A stretch of 55,097 nucleotides of DNA from Methylocystis sp. (GTDB lineage Bacteria; Pseudomonadota; Alphaproteobacteria; Rhizobiales; Beijerinckiaceae), in the NCBI RefSeq assembly GCF_021731785.1, contig NZ_JAKFWS010000022.1, positions 1 to 55,097 of the forward strand. Direction: 5' to 3'. Below the pieces are notes generated by a model. That model was not told the DNA's origin, ran no database searches, and saw only the letters and a list, made by a program, of their open reading frames with translations. Of the stretch, positions 1 to 8,591 are shown piece by piece; the stretch's first letter is position 1, and every line of letters starts with the position of its first letter. A program made the translations under genes and the position numbers.

Positions 1-127
1 TCGCCCCGCCCGTCTCCGCCAGAACCTTGGTGATCGCCGCCGTCAAAGACGTCTTGCCATGGTCGACGTGTCCGATCGTCCCAATGTTGCAGTGCGGCTT
101 CGTGCGTGAAAACTTTTCCTTGGCCAT
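1..127 (-). CDS. tuf: Elongation factor Tu, N-terminal fragment (runs off left edge)
   Basis: EF-Tu is the GTPase that delivers aminoacyl-tRNA to the ribosome. Only the first 42 codons are in the window. They begin [16 protein letters not shown] and contain the P-loop GHVDHGKTS, which is diagnostic of translation GTPases of this family. The ATG at 125-127 is preceded on the minus strand by an AAGGA-type ribosome binding site. The gene continues beyond the left edge, so fusA, rpsJ or a second tuf copy cannot be checked. Identification is very secure; the fragment is too short to see anything unusual. Confidence 0.97.
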   Translation of the reverse strand, partial: MAKEKFSRTKPHCNIGTIGHVDHGKTSLTAAITKVLAETGGA

Positions 128-266
128 GATCCTTGTTCCGAATGGTCGCGGGCCCGCGCCCGGCGGGGCGAGGCTTTAAGGCTATTGGCGGGATTCTTCA
201 AGGGCGAAGGGTTGGAGCCCAAGGATCTCGACAAAAACTTCGGCCGCGCAGGAACAATCGCTGGAA

Positions 267-611
267 CTAGCTGCATCCGGAGTGACAGGTCACTTCGGTA
301 ATCACCGGCGCGGTTTCGCCGACGGTGCTGACGTCGATGACGACGCCCTTGCGCTTCCAGCGGAAAATGCAATTAGCGGCGCCCGTGCCGGCGCAAGAGA
401 CCGTCTCTGGGCGTCCTGTGCAGCGAGGATCGTCCTTCTGGCACACGAAACCCGCCTCTGGCTCATGCACAGGCTTCCAGCCCTTTTTCAAGAGAATTTT
501 GCGCGCCTTGGCGTAAGGCGCGTCGTTAGGAAAGCTCGGGACCTGCGCGAAGGCGCTTGAACATAAAGACATTGTGACGAAAACGGCGGTCGCGGCGAAA
601 AGCGGTTTCAT
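267..611 (-). CDS. Small exported cysteine-containing protein, unknown function
   Basis: This 114-residue protein starts with a clear Sec signal peptide (MKPLFAATAVFVTM, hydrophobic core, then SAFAQ cleavage-type sequence near residue 22). The mature part is about 90 residues with six cysteines after the signal, which suggests a disulfide-bonded periplasmic protein. An AGGAG ribosome binding site lies about 7 bases before the ATG, so the start is well supported. A smaller ORF ends 9 bases upstream and may be cotranscribed. I do not recognise the family; it resembles the many short lineage-specific exported proteins of Rhizobiales. Confidence 0.75.
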   Translation of the reverse strand: MKPLFAATAVFVTMSLCSSAFAQVPSFPNDAPYAKARKILLKKGWKPVHEPEAGFVCQKDDPRCTGRPETVSCAGTGAANCIFRWKRKGVVIDVSTVGETAPVITEVTCHSGCS

Positions 612-620
612 AGAATACTC

Positions 621-815
621 CTAATTCCTAGAAGCAGTCGTATGTTCATAAATGCAGCTGACGCATTCCTCAAGAGCCGCCGGCGAACATTCCCACGAAC
701 GACGTCGACGGCGCATGTCGCCACACCGGCCCATGAACACGCCGCCGCAATCGGCGCTCATCGGGATCGCGATCGCCGATCCGGACAGGATCTTACGCGC
801 GCTCGAAGTCTTCAT
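621..815 (-). CDS. Possible small Cys-rich ORF upstream of an exported protein gene
   Basis: A 64-codon reading frame ends 9 bases before the start of the exported protein gene at 611, and its stop overlaps that gene's ribosome binding region, as in an operon. The product has five cysteines and a run of five arginines. The N-terminus resembles a damaged signal peptide but lacks a proper hydrophobic core. No good ribosome binding site precedes the ATG. An AT-rich stretch at about 825-865 could be the promoter for both. It may be a real small protein, a frameshifted remnant or a chance frame. Confidence 0.35.
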   Translation of the reverse strand: MKTSSARKILSGSAIAIPMSADCGGVFMGRCGDMRRRRRSWECSPAALEECVSCIYEHTTASRN

Positions 816-987
816 GTTAATGACGAACTTTAACTTACATATCGCTAATTTTATTTGTATTTAAGCTGAGGTCTGGCTCAGCATGGAGGCGCTGAAGGCG
901 CGTCACCGCTTCGCGATCGCGATGGGCTAAAGCCATCTTCAGGAAACGCTGCGGCGCAGCCTCGATCGACGAAGGGACGCGTGACGA

Positions 988-2289
988 TTATTCTTCGTAA
1001 ACGATTTCGCCGCCGACGACGGTCGTTCTGACCACGCCCTGCAGTAGCGCGCCGTCGAATGGCGTGTTCTTGCAGCGCGAATGCAGCGCGGCGGGATCGA
1101 CGACGAAGGGTGCGTCAGGATCGAAGCGCATAATGTCGGCTGGCGCCCCCTTTTCGAGCCGTCCCTGCGGCAGCCCCAAAATTTTCGCCGGGCGCGAACT
1201 CATCGCGTCGAGCAGGCGGGAAAGCGCCACGTCTCCCGAATGAACGAGGCGCAGGCCGGCGGCAAGCATCGTCTCGACGCCGATCGCGCCATATTCGGCT
1301 TCTGCAAAAGGCAGCCGTTTCGTTTCCACGTCCTGAGGATCATGATCGGAGACGATCACGTCGATGAGGCCTTCGCCGAGCGCGGCGACGAGCGCCTTGC
1401 GCTCGTCCTCATGGCGCAGCGGCGGCTTCAGCTTGAGAAACGTGCGGTAGTCGCCGATGTCGTTCTCGTTCAGCGTCAAATGGTTGATGGACGTTCCGCA
1501 GGTCACGGGCAAGCCCGCGTCCTTGGCCCTTCTCAGGGCGTCGAGCGACAAGGTCGTCGTCACGATCGCCGCGTGATAGCGCGCGCCCGTCAAGGCGACG
1601 AGCCTCAAGTCGCGATCGAGCATGATCGCCTCGGATTCCCGCGGCGCGCCGGAGAGGCCAAGCCGATGCGCGAATTCGCCCTCATTCATGACGCCGGCGC
1701 CGAGATCCGGGTCTTCGGCGAAATGGATGACCAGCGCGTCAAAATCGCGCGCGTAGGTCAGCGCCCGGCGCATCGCCAGCGCGTTTCTCACCGAACGCGC
1801 GCCATCGCAGAACGCCACGGCGCCGGCTTGCTGGAGCAGGCCAAGTTCGGCGATCTCCCTGCCCTCGCGGCCTCTGGTAAGCGCCGCCATCGGCGCAACG
1901 CGCACGCGGCCGGTGTCGCGCGCGCGGCGCAGGACGAAATCGACGACGGCGGGATCGTCGACGGGCGGTAGCGTCGCCGCGGTCGAGACCAGCGTCGTCA
2001 CCCCGCCCGCCGCGGCGGCGAGAGTTGCGCTCGCGATGGTCTCGCGATGTTCGGCGCCGGGCTCGCCGACGAACGCCTGCATGTCGATGAGGCCGGGCGC
2101 GACGACTTCGCCGGCGCAGTCGATGAGGCGCGCGCCGTCTGGAGCATCGGCCGGTCTTACGGACTCGCCGAGTTCCGCGATGACGCCGTTTTGCGCCACG
2201 AGGCCGCCCCGCAACTCCCGTCCAGAGGCGGGATCAATCAGCCGGGCGTTATAAAAGAGCAGCGGCGCTGGAGCTTGGGGAGGCGACAT
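988..2289 (-). CDS. pyrC: Dihydroorotase-like protein (PyrC family), HxH metal motif absent
   Basis: This is a 433-residue amidohydrolase of the long PyrC type. Active dihydroorotase cyclises carbamoyl aspartate in pyrimidine synthesis. The segment at residues 66-78 reads GLIDMQAFVGEPG, where an active enzyme has D-x-H-x-H, so both metal-binding histidines are replaced (Q71, F73). Other family landmarks remain: H189 in VIHFAEDPDL, SINHLTLNEND, and VSDHDPQD. Degenerate paralogues of this kind are known to act as non-catalytic partners of aspartate carbamoyltransferase (PyrB). By recollection, similar sequences are common in Rhizobiales, usually beside pyrB, which is not seen here. Whether it retains any activity is uncertain. 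Confidence 0.9.
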   Translation of the reverse strand: MSPPQAPAPLLFYNARLIDPASGRELRGGLVAQNGVIAELGESVRPADAPDGARLIDCAGEVVAPGLIDMQAFVGEPGAEHRETIASATLAAAAGGVTTLVSTAATLPPVDDPAVVDFVLRRARDTGRVRVAPMAALTRGREGREIAELGLLQQAGAVAFCDGARSVRNALAMRRALTYARDFDALVIHFAEDPDLGAGVMNEGEFAHRLGLSGAPRESEAIMLDRDLRLVALTGARYHAAIVTTTLSLDALRRAKDAGLPVTCGTSINHLTLNENDIGDYRTFLKLKPPLRHEDERKALVAALGEGLIDVIVSDHDPQDVETKRLPFAEAEYGAIGVETMLAAGLRLVHSGDVALSRLLDAMSSRPAKILGLPQGRLEKGAPADIMRFDPDAPFVVDPAALHSRCKNTPFDGALLQGVVRTTVVGGEIVYEE

Positions 2290-2416
2290 GGCGCTTGCTT
2301 AGGCTATTTGTCGGGGGTTGCAAATGCGCCCTGTGGCAATAGGGCTTGACCTTCTTTCCCAAGAGCCTAGCTACTGCAAGACGGGAGAAGCGCGGACAGC
2401 GCCCCGGGGGCAAAGT

Positions 2417-3526
2417 ATGCGTTCCCTCAGCCATCCCGAATCCCCTTTTGCACCGCACGCGGCGGACGGCGAGCGACGCGTCGACCTCACCGCGACGATG
2501 GCTGCCGCGTTCGACGGAATCGTCGCGCTCGACGAGCGGGGGGCGGTGCGCGCGATAAACGGCGAAGCGGCGACCTTGTTCGGCTATGCGGCGGACGACG
2601 TCATCGGCCGGGACTTCGGGATGCTGACGCCCGAGTCGGACCGCAGCTATCGCGATGATCTGCGTCCCGGAGCGCCGAGCGTTCGCCGGCGCGTCGATGG
2701 CTTGCGCAAGAATGGGTCGATCTTCCCGATGGAGCTCGGCTTCAGCGAAATCGTTTGCGACGGGAAGCGACTGTTTATCGGTTTGATCCGCGATCTCAGT
2801 CAGCGCGGCCGCTTCGCGCAGGGCGTGCACGAACTTCAGGCGAACCGGCTTGATCTGATCGAAAACATGGCGGCTGGACTGGCGCATGAACTCAAGCAGC
2901 CGCTGGCGGCGATCGGCGCCTATCTCAATTTCGCCCGCCGCCACTTAAAGGAGAAAAACCTTTCCGTCGAGAAGGTTGCGGAGATGCTGGACAACGCCGA
3001 CGCGCAGGTCTTCCGCGCTTCGCAAATCATGGACAATCTTCGACAATTCATCGCCCGGGGAGCGACGGCGAAGTCTCCGCAATATTTGAATGCCGTTATC
3101 CAAACCGCTTGCGAGTTCACCGATGCGCTCGCCAAGCAACACAATGTCAAAACGACGATCGACCTTGCCGCCTCGCCGGACCTCGTCGTGATCAACAAGG
3201 TTCAGATTCAGCAGGTCGTCGTCAATCTCAAGCGTAACGCCGTCGAGGCGATGCAGAACTGCGAGCGGCGCGAGATGAGGGTCTCGACTCGCCTGGTCGA
3301 GGGCAATTTCATTCGGGCCGATGTCGCCGACACCGGTCCTGGCGTGCCAGAGGCGATCAAAGCCAGGCTCTTCGAGCAATTCGCGACGACCAAGCCGCAT
3401 GGTCTCGGCGTCGGGCTCTCCATATCGCGTTCGATCATCGAAGCGCATAAGGGGAAAATCTGGGCGGAGCCCAATCCGGGCGGCGGCGCCGTCTTCAGCT
3501 TCATGTTGCCGTTGGCGGATTCTTGA
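2417..3526 (+). CDS. PAS-domain sensor histidine kinase, FixL-like but without heme histidine
   Basis: The 369-residue protein has an N-terminal PAS domain (about residues 22-130), a dimerisation/phospho-acceptor helix with H157 in GLAHELKQPLAAIGAYL, and a C-terminal ATPase domain with N274, DTGPGVPE (about 305) and GLGVGLSISRS (about 329). No membrane segment is visible, so it is probably cytoplasmic. The PAS end RKNGSIFPMELGFSE and the kinase core resemble FixL. At the position of the FixL heme-ligand histidine I read glycine or proline, so heme binding is unlikely. The ATG at 2417 is preferred over an in-frame ATG 99 bases upstream because family similarity begins after it. No response regulator is adjacent, so it is an orphan kinase. 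Confidence 0.88.
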   Translation: MRSLSHPESPFAPHAADGERRVDLTATMAAAFDGIVALDERGAVRAINGEAATLFGYAADDVIGRDFGMLTPESDRSYRDDLRPGAPSVRRRVDGLRKNGSIFPMELGFSEIVCDGKRLFIGLIRDLSQRGRFAQGVHELQANRLDLIENMAAGLAHELKQPLAAIGAYLNFARRHLKEKNLSVEKVAEMLDNADAQVFRASQIMDNLRQFIARGATAKSPQYLNAVIQTACEFTDALAKQHNVKTTIDLAASPDLVVINKVQIQQVVVNLKRNAVEAMQNCERREMRVSTRLVEGNFIRADVADTGPGVPEAIKARLFEQFATTKPHGLGVGLSISRSIIEAHKGKIWAEPNPGGGAVFSFMLPLADS

Positions 3527-3740
3527 CCGCGCGGCCAGCCCCGAAGTCATTGAGAATAATGCTGTGAGAATCACGCTGTCGGCGAGCGCGCCGAAACGGT
3601 TCGCGCGCTTTTGAAGCCGCAAAGCGGCTCGGCGTAAGCAATCGGCAAGGCGAGTGTGGCTAAGAAGGCAGGAACTGCTATTGTTTCGCGACGCGCCATG
3701 CGTCCCAAGCGTCATTGGAATCTTTTGCGGAGAGGGCTTC

Positions 3741-4403
3741 GTGTTGAGCTTCGAGAACGTCGGCCTGCGTTATGGCGTCGGCGCCGAAACCCTTCGCGAC
3801 ATCAATTTTCAGATCGCGCCGCGTTCTTTCCAGTTTCTGACTGGCCCGTCGGGCGCAGGCAAGACCACCCTGATGCGCCTGATCATCATGGCGCTGCGGC
3901 CGACGCGCGGATTGATCAACATTTTCGGCAAGGACACGGCGGCGCTCAGCAATGAGCAAGTCGCCGAAACGCGCCGCGGGCTCGGCGTCGTCTTCCAGGA
4001 TTTCCGGCTACTGGACCATCTGACGCTTTACGAAAACGTCGCCCTGCCGTTGCGCGTGCTCGGCCGCGAAGAATCGACCTATCGCGCCGAAGTGACCGAA
4101 CTCCTGCGCTGGGTCGGCCTCGGCGAACGCGCGCATGCGTGCCCGACAATCCTTTCGGGCGGCGAAAAGCAGCGCGCCGCAATTGCCCGCGCGCTGATTT
4201 CGCAGCCCAAACTGCTGCTTGCGGACGAACCGACAGGCAACGTCGACCCGACGCTCGCGCGGCGGATCCTGCGCCTGTTCGTCGAGCTTCACAAAGCTGG
4301 CACCGCCGTCATCATCGCAACCCATGACCTGACCTTGATGGATCAGTATGAGGAAGCGCGACGTCTCGTCCTTGCCGACGGCCGGCTTCACATTTTCGAA
4401 TGA
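3741..4403 (+). CDS. ftsE: Cell division ATP-binding protein FtsE
   Basis: FtsE is the ATPase half of the FtsEX complex, which couples septum formation to periplasmic peptidoglycan hydrolase activation. The 220-residue product starts VLSFENVGLRYG, matching the usual FtsE start; the GTG at 3741 is therefore preferred over upstream ATGs. Walker A is GPSGAGKTT (35-43), the signature is LSGGEKQR (138-145), and Walker B is LLLADEPTGN (158-167). The stop lies 7 bases before the ftsX start at 4411, so the two are cotranscribed. Confidence 0.96.
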   Translation: MLSFENVGLRYGVGAETLRDINFQIAPRSFQFLTGPSGAGKTTLMRLIIMALRPTRGLINIFGKDTAALSNEQVAETRRGLGVVFQDFRLLDHLTLYENVALPLRVLGREESTYRAEVTELLRWVGLGERAHACPTILSGGEKQRAAIARALISQPKLLLADEPTGNVDPTLARRILRLFVELHKAGTAVIIATHDLTLMDQYEEARRLVLADGRLHIFE

Positions 4404-4410
4404 GCGGACG

Positions 4411-5379
4411 ATGGCCGTGATGCGATTTTGGTCCTCGACCCGCCAAACTGCTTCGGACATCGACGCCGACGTCGAAGAATTTCCGGCGCAAAACGCGCTG
4501 GTGCCTGCGGATTCCGTCCCCGGCCGTTCGCTCGTCATCGTCATTGCGATCATGACGTTTCTCGCGGCGCTCGCCGCCAATGTCGCCATTCTCGTCGCCG
4601 ACGCCAGCGTGGAATGGCGCGGCGATATTGCGCGCGAAGCGACGGTGCAGGTGCGTCCGGGCCCAGGCCGCGACATTGAGGCCGACGTCGCCGCTGCGGC
4701 GGAGGCGATGCGGCGGACGCCCGGCGTCCGAGAAGCGAGAATCTACGCCCAGTCCGAATCAGCGGCGTTGCTGACGCCCTGGCTCGGCGAGGGACTGGAC
4801 CTCTCCGAACTCCCGACGCCCCGCATGATCGTCTTGAAGCTCGAATCCGAAAGTCGCGCTGATTTCGAGAGGTTGCGCATGGAGCTCGAGCGCGTCGTTC
4901 CCAACGCCGTGCTCGACGATCACCATGTGTTTATCGAGCGTCTTGGCGACATGGCGCGCGCCGCCGTGGCGGCCGCCGCCCTGATCTTCATCTTGATTCT
5001 TGCGGCCATGGCCGTCGCCGTGGCGTCAGCGACCCGAGCCGCAGTCGCGACCAATCGCGAGATCGTCGAAGTGCTGCATATGGTCGGAGCCGCCGACGCT
5101 TTCATAGCTCGGGAGTTTCAGCGTCGCTTCATGGCGCTGGGGTTCCGCGGCGCGCTGATCGGCGGAGGCGGCGCGATCGCCTTTTTCCTGCTGGCGCAGT
5201 TTCTGGCGCAGCGATGGCGCGCGACGGGCGGCGGCGAGCAGATGGAAGCAATGTTCGGCGATTTTTCGCTTAGTCCAAGCGGAATCGTCGTGATTTTGCT
5301 GCTCGCGGGCGGGGTCGCCGCATTGACCGGATATCTGTCGCAGTTCATCGTGCTGCGCCACCTGCGGCATCTCGGTTAA
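4411..5379 (+). CDS. ftsX: Cell division protein FtsX
   Basis: FtsX is the permease-like partner of FtsE. The 322-residue protein has a cytoplasmic N-terminus and a first membrane segment at about residues 37-60 (SLVIVIAIMTFLAALAANVA). A large periplasmic domain of about 110 residues follows, then three membrane segments in the C-terminal half, the usual FtsX topology. The ATG at 4411 follows ftsE by 7 bases. An alternative in-frame ATG inside ftsE (4348) is less likely. Confidence 0.94.
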   Translation: MAVMRFWSSTRQTASDIDADVEEFPAQNALVPADSVPGRSLVIVIAIMTFLAALAANVAILVADASVEWRGDIAREATVQVRPGPGRDIEADVAAAAEAMRRTPGVREARIYAQSESAALLTPWLGEGLDLSELPTPRMIVLKLESESRADFERLRMELERVVPNAVLDDHHVFIERLGDMARAAVAAAALIFILILAAMAVAVASATRAAVATNREIVEVLHMVGAADAFIAREFQRRFMALGFRGALIGGGGAIAFFLLAQFLAQRWRATGGGEQMEAMFGDFSLSPSGIVVILLLAGGVAALTGYLSQFIVLRHLRHLG

Positions 5380-5489
5380 ATTAGGCATCCCGAAACTGCC
5401 GGCGCCAATAACATCGGCGCCAAAATCAGCCTATATTCGCATGAGAATCGCGCTTCGCGCGTTCGAAGGATGGGCGAAGGATTCCAATA

Positions 5490-6191
5490 TTGACGACCCC
5501 CGCGCCCCAGGGAGTGAAGATTGGGTGGTGCGCCATCCGCAAGATCGCCTGCGCAGTCTGCGCCGGCGGCGCGTTTCTCGGCGCGGCGTTTCTCTTCGGT
5601 TTTGCCGGCTTCGCGCTGTCGCTGCCGCGCGAGGAATTCGCCGTTCCGGTGCAGGCGGAAGGTGTCGTCGCGCTGACCGGCGGCTCGGATCGGGTGCTCG
5701 ATGCAGCGACCCTGCTTGCGAGCGGACAGGCGCGCCGTATGCTCATTACCGGCGTCAATCGCGCCACACGCAGCGCCGTGATCGCCAAAATTTTGCCGGT
5801 GTCGCGCGAGCTTTTCGAATGCTGCGTCGATCTCGGCTACCAGGCGCTCGATACCACTGGAAACGCCAAGGAAACGCGTGATTGGGCGCGCCAGCACAAC
5901 ATTACCCGAACGCTCATTGTCGTCACCTCGAACTACCATATGCCGCGCGCTCTGGTCGAAATCGCGGCCGTCTTGCCAGATGTCGAGCTCTATCCGTTTC
6001 CGGTCGTCAGCGAGCATATCGATGTCGCGGACTGGGCCAGCAATCTCCGCGTCGCACGCTTCATCGGCAAGGAATATGTGAAATATCTCGGGTCGCTGTT
6101 GCGCACCAAAGTATTTGGAGACTTCGACGATTCTGAGCCGCCGCCGCAGCTTCGGCGCAGCGTCGCCTCCGCGACGTATGATCTCGGTTGA
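5490..6191 (+). CDS. DUF218 / YdcF-SanA-like membrane-anchored protein
   Basis: The 233-residue protein has one N-terminal membrane segment (about residues 18-45) followed by a DUF218 domain. Landmarks are GVVALTGGSDRVLDAATLL, the conserved GxxxxTxxxA region with NAKETRDWA (about 127), and TLIVVTSNYHMPRALVE (about 142-158). Members of this family (YdcF, SanA, ElyC) affect envelope integrity and lipid-carrier metabolism; the reaction here is not known. The start is a TTG with GAAGGA about 8 bases upstream; a GTG 24 bases later is an alternative. It follows ftsEX by 110 bases and may share their transcript. Confidence 0.85.
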   Translation: MTTPAPQGVKIGWCAIRKIACAVCAGGAFLGAAFLFGFAGFALSLPREEFAVPVQAEGVVALTGGSDRVLDAATLLASGQARRMLITGVNRATRSAVIAKILPVSRELFECCVDLGYQALDTTGNAKETRDWARQHNITRTLIVVTSNYHMPRALVEIAAVLPDVELYPFPVVSEHIDVADWASNLRVARFIGKEYVKYLGSLLRTKVFGDFDDSEPPPQLRRSVASATYDLG

Positions 6192-6233
6192 GCGTCTGGC
6201 GTTCGTCGGTTTCAGCCCGCTCAACGCCCGTCC

Positions 6234-8060
6234 TCAGGCGGCGGCGCCGGCGCGGTCGGTGTCGAACTGGAGTTTCGCCAGCCGCGCATAAAGGCCGCCG
6301 GCGGCGCTCAGGCTCGCATGGGTGCCCTGCTCTACGATACGGCCTTCATCGATGACAATGATACGATCGGCTTCAAGCACGGTCGCGAGCCGGTGCGCGA
6401 TCACGAGGCTCGTGCGCCCCTGCATCACGTCATGCAGCGCCGCCTGCACCAGCGCCTCATTCTCGGCGTCGAGCGCCGATGTCGCCTCGTCGAGAAGCAG
6501 CACCGGCGCGTCGGCCAATATCGCGCGCGCGATGGCGAGACGCTGGCGCTGGCCGCCCGAGAGGGTTATGCCGCGCTCGCCGAGCAGCGTGTCGTAGCCC
6601 ATCGGCAGCGCCATGATGAAATTATGCGCCTGGGCGCGTTTCGCCGCGGCGACGATTTCTTCGCTCGACGCCTGCTCGCGGCCGTAGGCGATATTTTCAG
6701 CCACCGAAAGCCCGAAGATCACCGGGTCTTGCGGCGCAAGCGCGACCGCCCTGCGCAGCGCAGCCGGATCGAGGTCGCGCAGGTCGACGCCGTCAAGACT
6801 GATGGCGCCGGAGTCGACGTCGTAGAAGCGAAGGAGCAGCGCAAAGATCGTCGATTTGCCCGCGCCCGAAGGTCCGACAAGCGCGACTCGCTCGCCAGGC
6901 TCAACGACGAGCGAGAAATTTTGCAAGGCCAGCCTGTTCGGCGAGGTCTGATAGGCGAAGCGCACATGATCGAAGGCGATGCGTCCTTTCCAGCGCGCCG
7001 GCGGCGGAACCGGCTGCGGCGGCGCGACGATCCGCGGGTGAATGGCGAGAATATCAGCGATGCGACCTGCCGCGCCGGCCGCGGCGGAGAGTTCGCTCCA
7101 CGTCTGCGAGAGCTCGCCCAATGAACTCGCGCCGAGCACCGCGTAAAGGACGAATTGCGACAGAACCCCCGACGTCATGCGACCGGCGAGCACATCCTGC
7201 GCGCCGAGCCACAAAACGCCGACCACGCTGGTGAAGACAACGAGAATGGCTCCCGCGGTCACGAGGGCGCGAAGCAGCGTCGCGGCCTGCGCGGCGTCGT
7301 AGGCGGCTTCGACCGCGCGCGCGAATCGCCCGGTCGTATAGGCCTGCGCGCCGTTGGCCTGCATCGCGCGCACGGCCGAGAGGTTTTCGCCGGCATAGGC
7401 TGAAGCCTGCGCCAGCGTGTCCTGCGCGTGGCGCGAACGGCGGCGCACCGCGCGGCCGGAAGCGATGAGCGGCAGAACGATGATCGGGATTGCCGCGAGC
7501 GCAAGGCCTGCAAGCTTGGGACTCGTTGCGACCATCATCACGATCGCCCCGAAGAACATGAAGAGATTGCGCAACGCGACCGACGCCGACGAGCCGAAGG
7601 CGGATTTCAGCTGCGTCGTATCCGCTGTGAGCCGCGAAAGAAGCTCGCCCGTTTTCGCCGTGTCATAGAAGGACGCGTCGAGTGTCGTGAGATGTTTGAA
7701 GAGGGCGGCGCGCAGATCGGCGACGACGCGCTCGCCCAGCGTCATGACGAAATAATAGCGGGTGGCGGAAGCCATCGCGAGGGTCGCGGCGACCGCGATC
7801 ATCGCCCCGAAATAAGCGTTCACCACGCCGGCGCTATCAGAAGAAAAGCCGTGATCGATCATTCCGCGCACGGCGAGCGGCAAGGTAAGAGTCGCGCCCG
7901 CGGCCATGAGCAGCGCGATGAAGGCGAAAACGATCGTTCGCTTGTAGCGCAGCGCGTATGGCAGCAGGGGCCGAAGCGGAGCGAGAGTGGCCTTGAGACC
8001 GCGATCGGGTTTGCGAGCCACAGGATCGGCGGAGTCGACGTCAGCGTTCTTTTTGGTCAT
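6234..8060 (-). CDS. ABC transporter, fused permease and ATPase (MsbA-like exporter)
   Basis: This is a 608-residue half-transporter with an N-terminal six-helix domain (about 35-320) and a C-terminal nucleotide-binding domain (about 350-600). Walker A GPSGAGKST is near residue 393, the signature LSGGQRQR near 498 and Walker B VLLLDEATSALD near 520; the switch histidine is in VIAHRL. Two such chains form a homodimeric exporter. The family includes lipid and drug exporters such as MsbA; the sequence alone does not fix the substrate. It converges with the DUF218 gene and is divergent from the mini-protein unit at 8372. Confidence 0.93.
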   Translation of the reverse strand: MTKKNADVDSADPVARKPDRGLKATLAPLRPLLPYALRYKRTIVFAFIALLMAAGATLTLPLAVRGMIDHGFSSDSAGVVNAYFGAMIAVAATLAMASATRYYFVMTLGERVVADLRAALFKHLTTLDASFYDTAKTGELLSRLTADTTQLKSAFGSSASVALRNLFMFFGAIVMMVATSPKLAGLALAAIPIIVLPLIASGRAVRRRSRHAQDTLAQASAYAGENLSAVRAMQANGAQAYTTGRFARAVEAAYDAAQAATLLRALVTAGAILVVFTSVVGVLWLGAQDVLAGRMTSGVLSQFVLYAVLGASSLGELSQTWSELSAAAGAAGRIADILAIHPRIVAPPQPVPPPARWKGRIAFDHVRFAYQTSPNRLALQNFSLVVEPGERVALVGPSGAGKSTIFALLLRFYDVDSGAISLDGVDLRDLDPAALRRAVALAPQDPVIFGLSVAENIAYGREQASSEEIVAAAKRAQAHNFIMALPMGYDTLLGERGITLSGGQRQRLAIARAILADAPVLLLDEATSALDAENEALVQAALHDVMQGRTSLVIAHRLATVLEADRIIVIDEGRIVEQGTHASLSAAGGLYARLAKLQFDTDRAGAAA

Positions 8061-8371
8061 CGGCAGCGGGTATAGCGTCCGTCTTCGACGAAAACGAATT
8101 TGGCGGGTGGCGCGTCGACCGAAGCGCGGTCACGAAACGGCGGTGAAACCGAAATTTGGTTTGCTCATCGAAACGCGAAAACGCTATCGTCCATAGAATA
8201 TGGTTATATATCATATAATTACATAAGCAACTTCCTACCGCATGTTTGATTGACTCAGCGCCAACTTATGCTAACCTCCGCCTGCGTCGAAATGACGCGC
8301 CCTTTTGTGATGAGAACTCGCCGGCGAACAAGGCGCGACTCAGGGAACGAAAATAAGAGGAGTGAAGAACA
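8061..8371. promoter_or_regulatory. AT-rich divergent intergenic region with palindrome and candidate promoter
   Basis: These 311 bases contain no gene. The segment 8195-8225 is strikingly AT-rich for this genome and holds a perfect inverted repeat TTATAT-ATC-ATATAA at 8204-8218, a possible operator or DNA-bending site. A candidate promoter for the downstream mini-protein gene is TTGATT (8246-8251), a 17-base spacer and TGCTAA (8269-8274). Promoter boxes are weak matches and were chosen by eye. Confidence 0.4.
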
Positions 8372-8539
8372 ATGGCTCAGAAAGAACTCGAAATCACCAC
8401 GAACACCTACGTTTTTGCTGGCATCGGCGCGGTCATTCTCGGCGGTCTCGCTTCTGTCGCGCTTGGCGGCATCGCGAACACGGTCGCGGCTGCTGTCGTC
8501 GGCGGTCTCGCGGGCGGCTGCCTCGGCCTGTTCTTCTAA
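8372..8539 (+). CDS. 55-residue glycine-rich membrane mini-protein
   Basis: The ORF is 56 codons long and too short for most gene finders. It has a strong AGAGGAG ribosome binding site 8-9 bases before the ATG and a Rho-independent terminator about 50 bases after the stop, so it looks like a dedicated transcription unit. After a polar N-terminus (MAQKELEITTNTY) the rest is hydrophobic with GxxxG-type spacing (GIGAVILGGLASVALGG, VVGGLAGGCLG), enough for one or two membrane helices, and it ends in LFF. There is no signal cleavage site. Function is unknown; glycine zippers suggest helix packing or oligomerisation in the membrane. Confidence 0.75.
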   Translation: MAQKELEITTNTYVFAGIGAVILGGLASVALGGIANTVAAAVVGGLAGGCLGLFF

Positions 8540-8591
8540 TTTAGCGAGATTAGCGAGGCGCGGAAAGTTTCGGCCTTCCGCCCTCGACGCG

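Noticed and set aside
1081-1971. Long plus-strand open frame opposite pyrC
   Set aside because: It is antisense to a clear dihydroorotase-family gene; its Arg/His-rich composition is typical of high-GC shadow frames.
3613-3627. Short hairpin AGCCGC-AAA-GCGGCT after the histidine kinase gene, considered as a terminator
   Set aside because: No T tract follows the stem.
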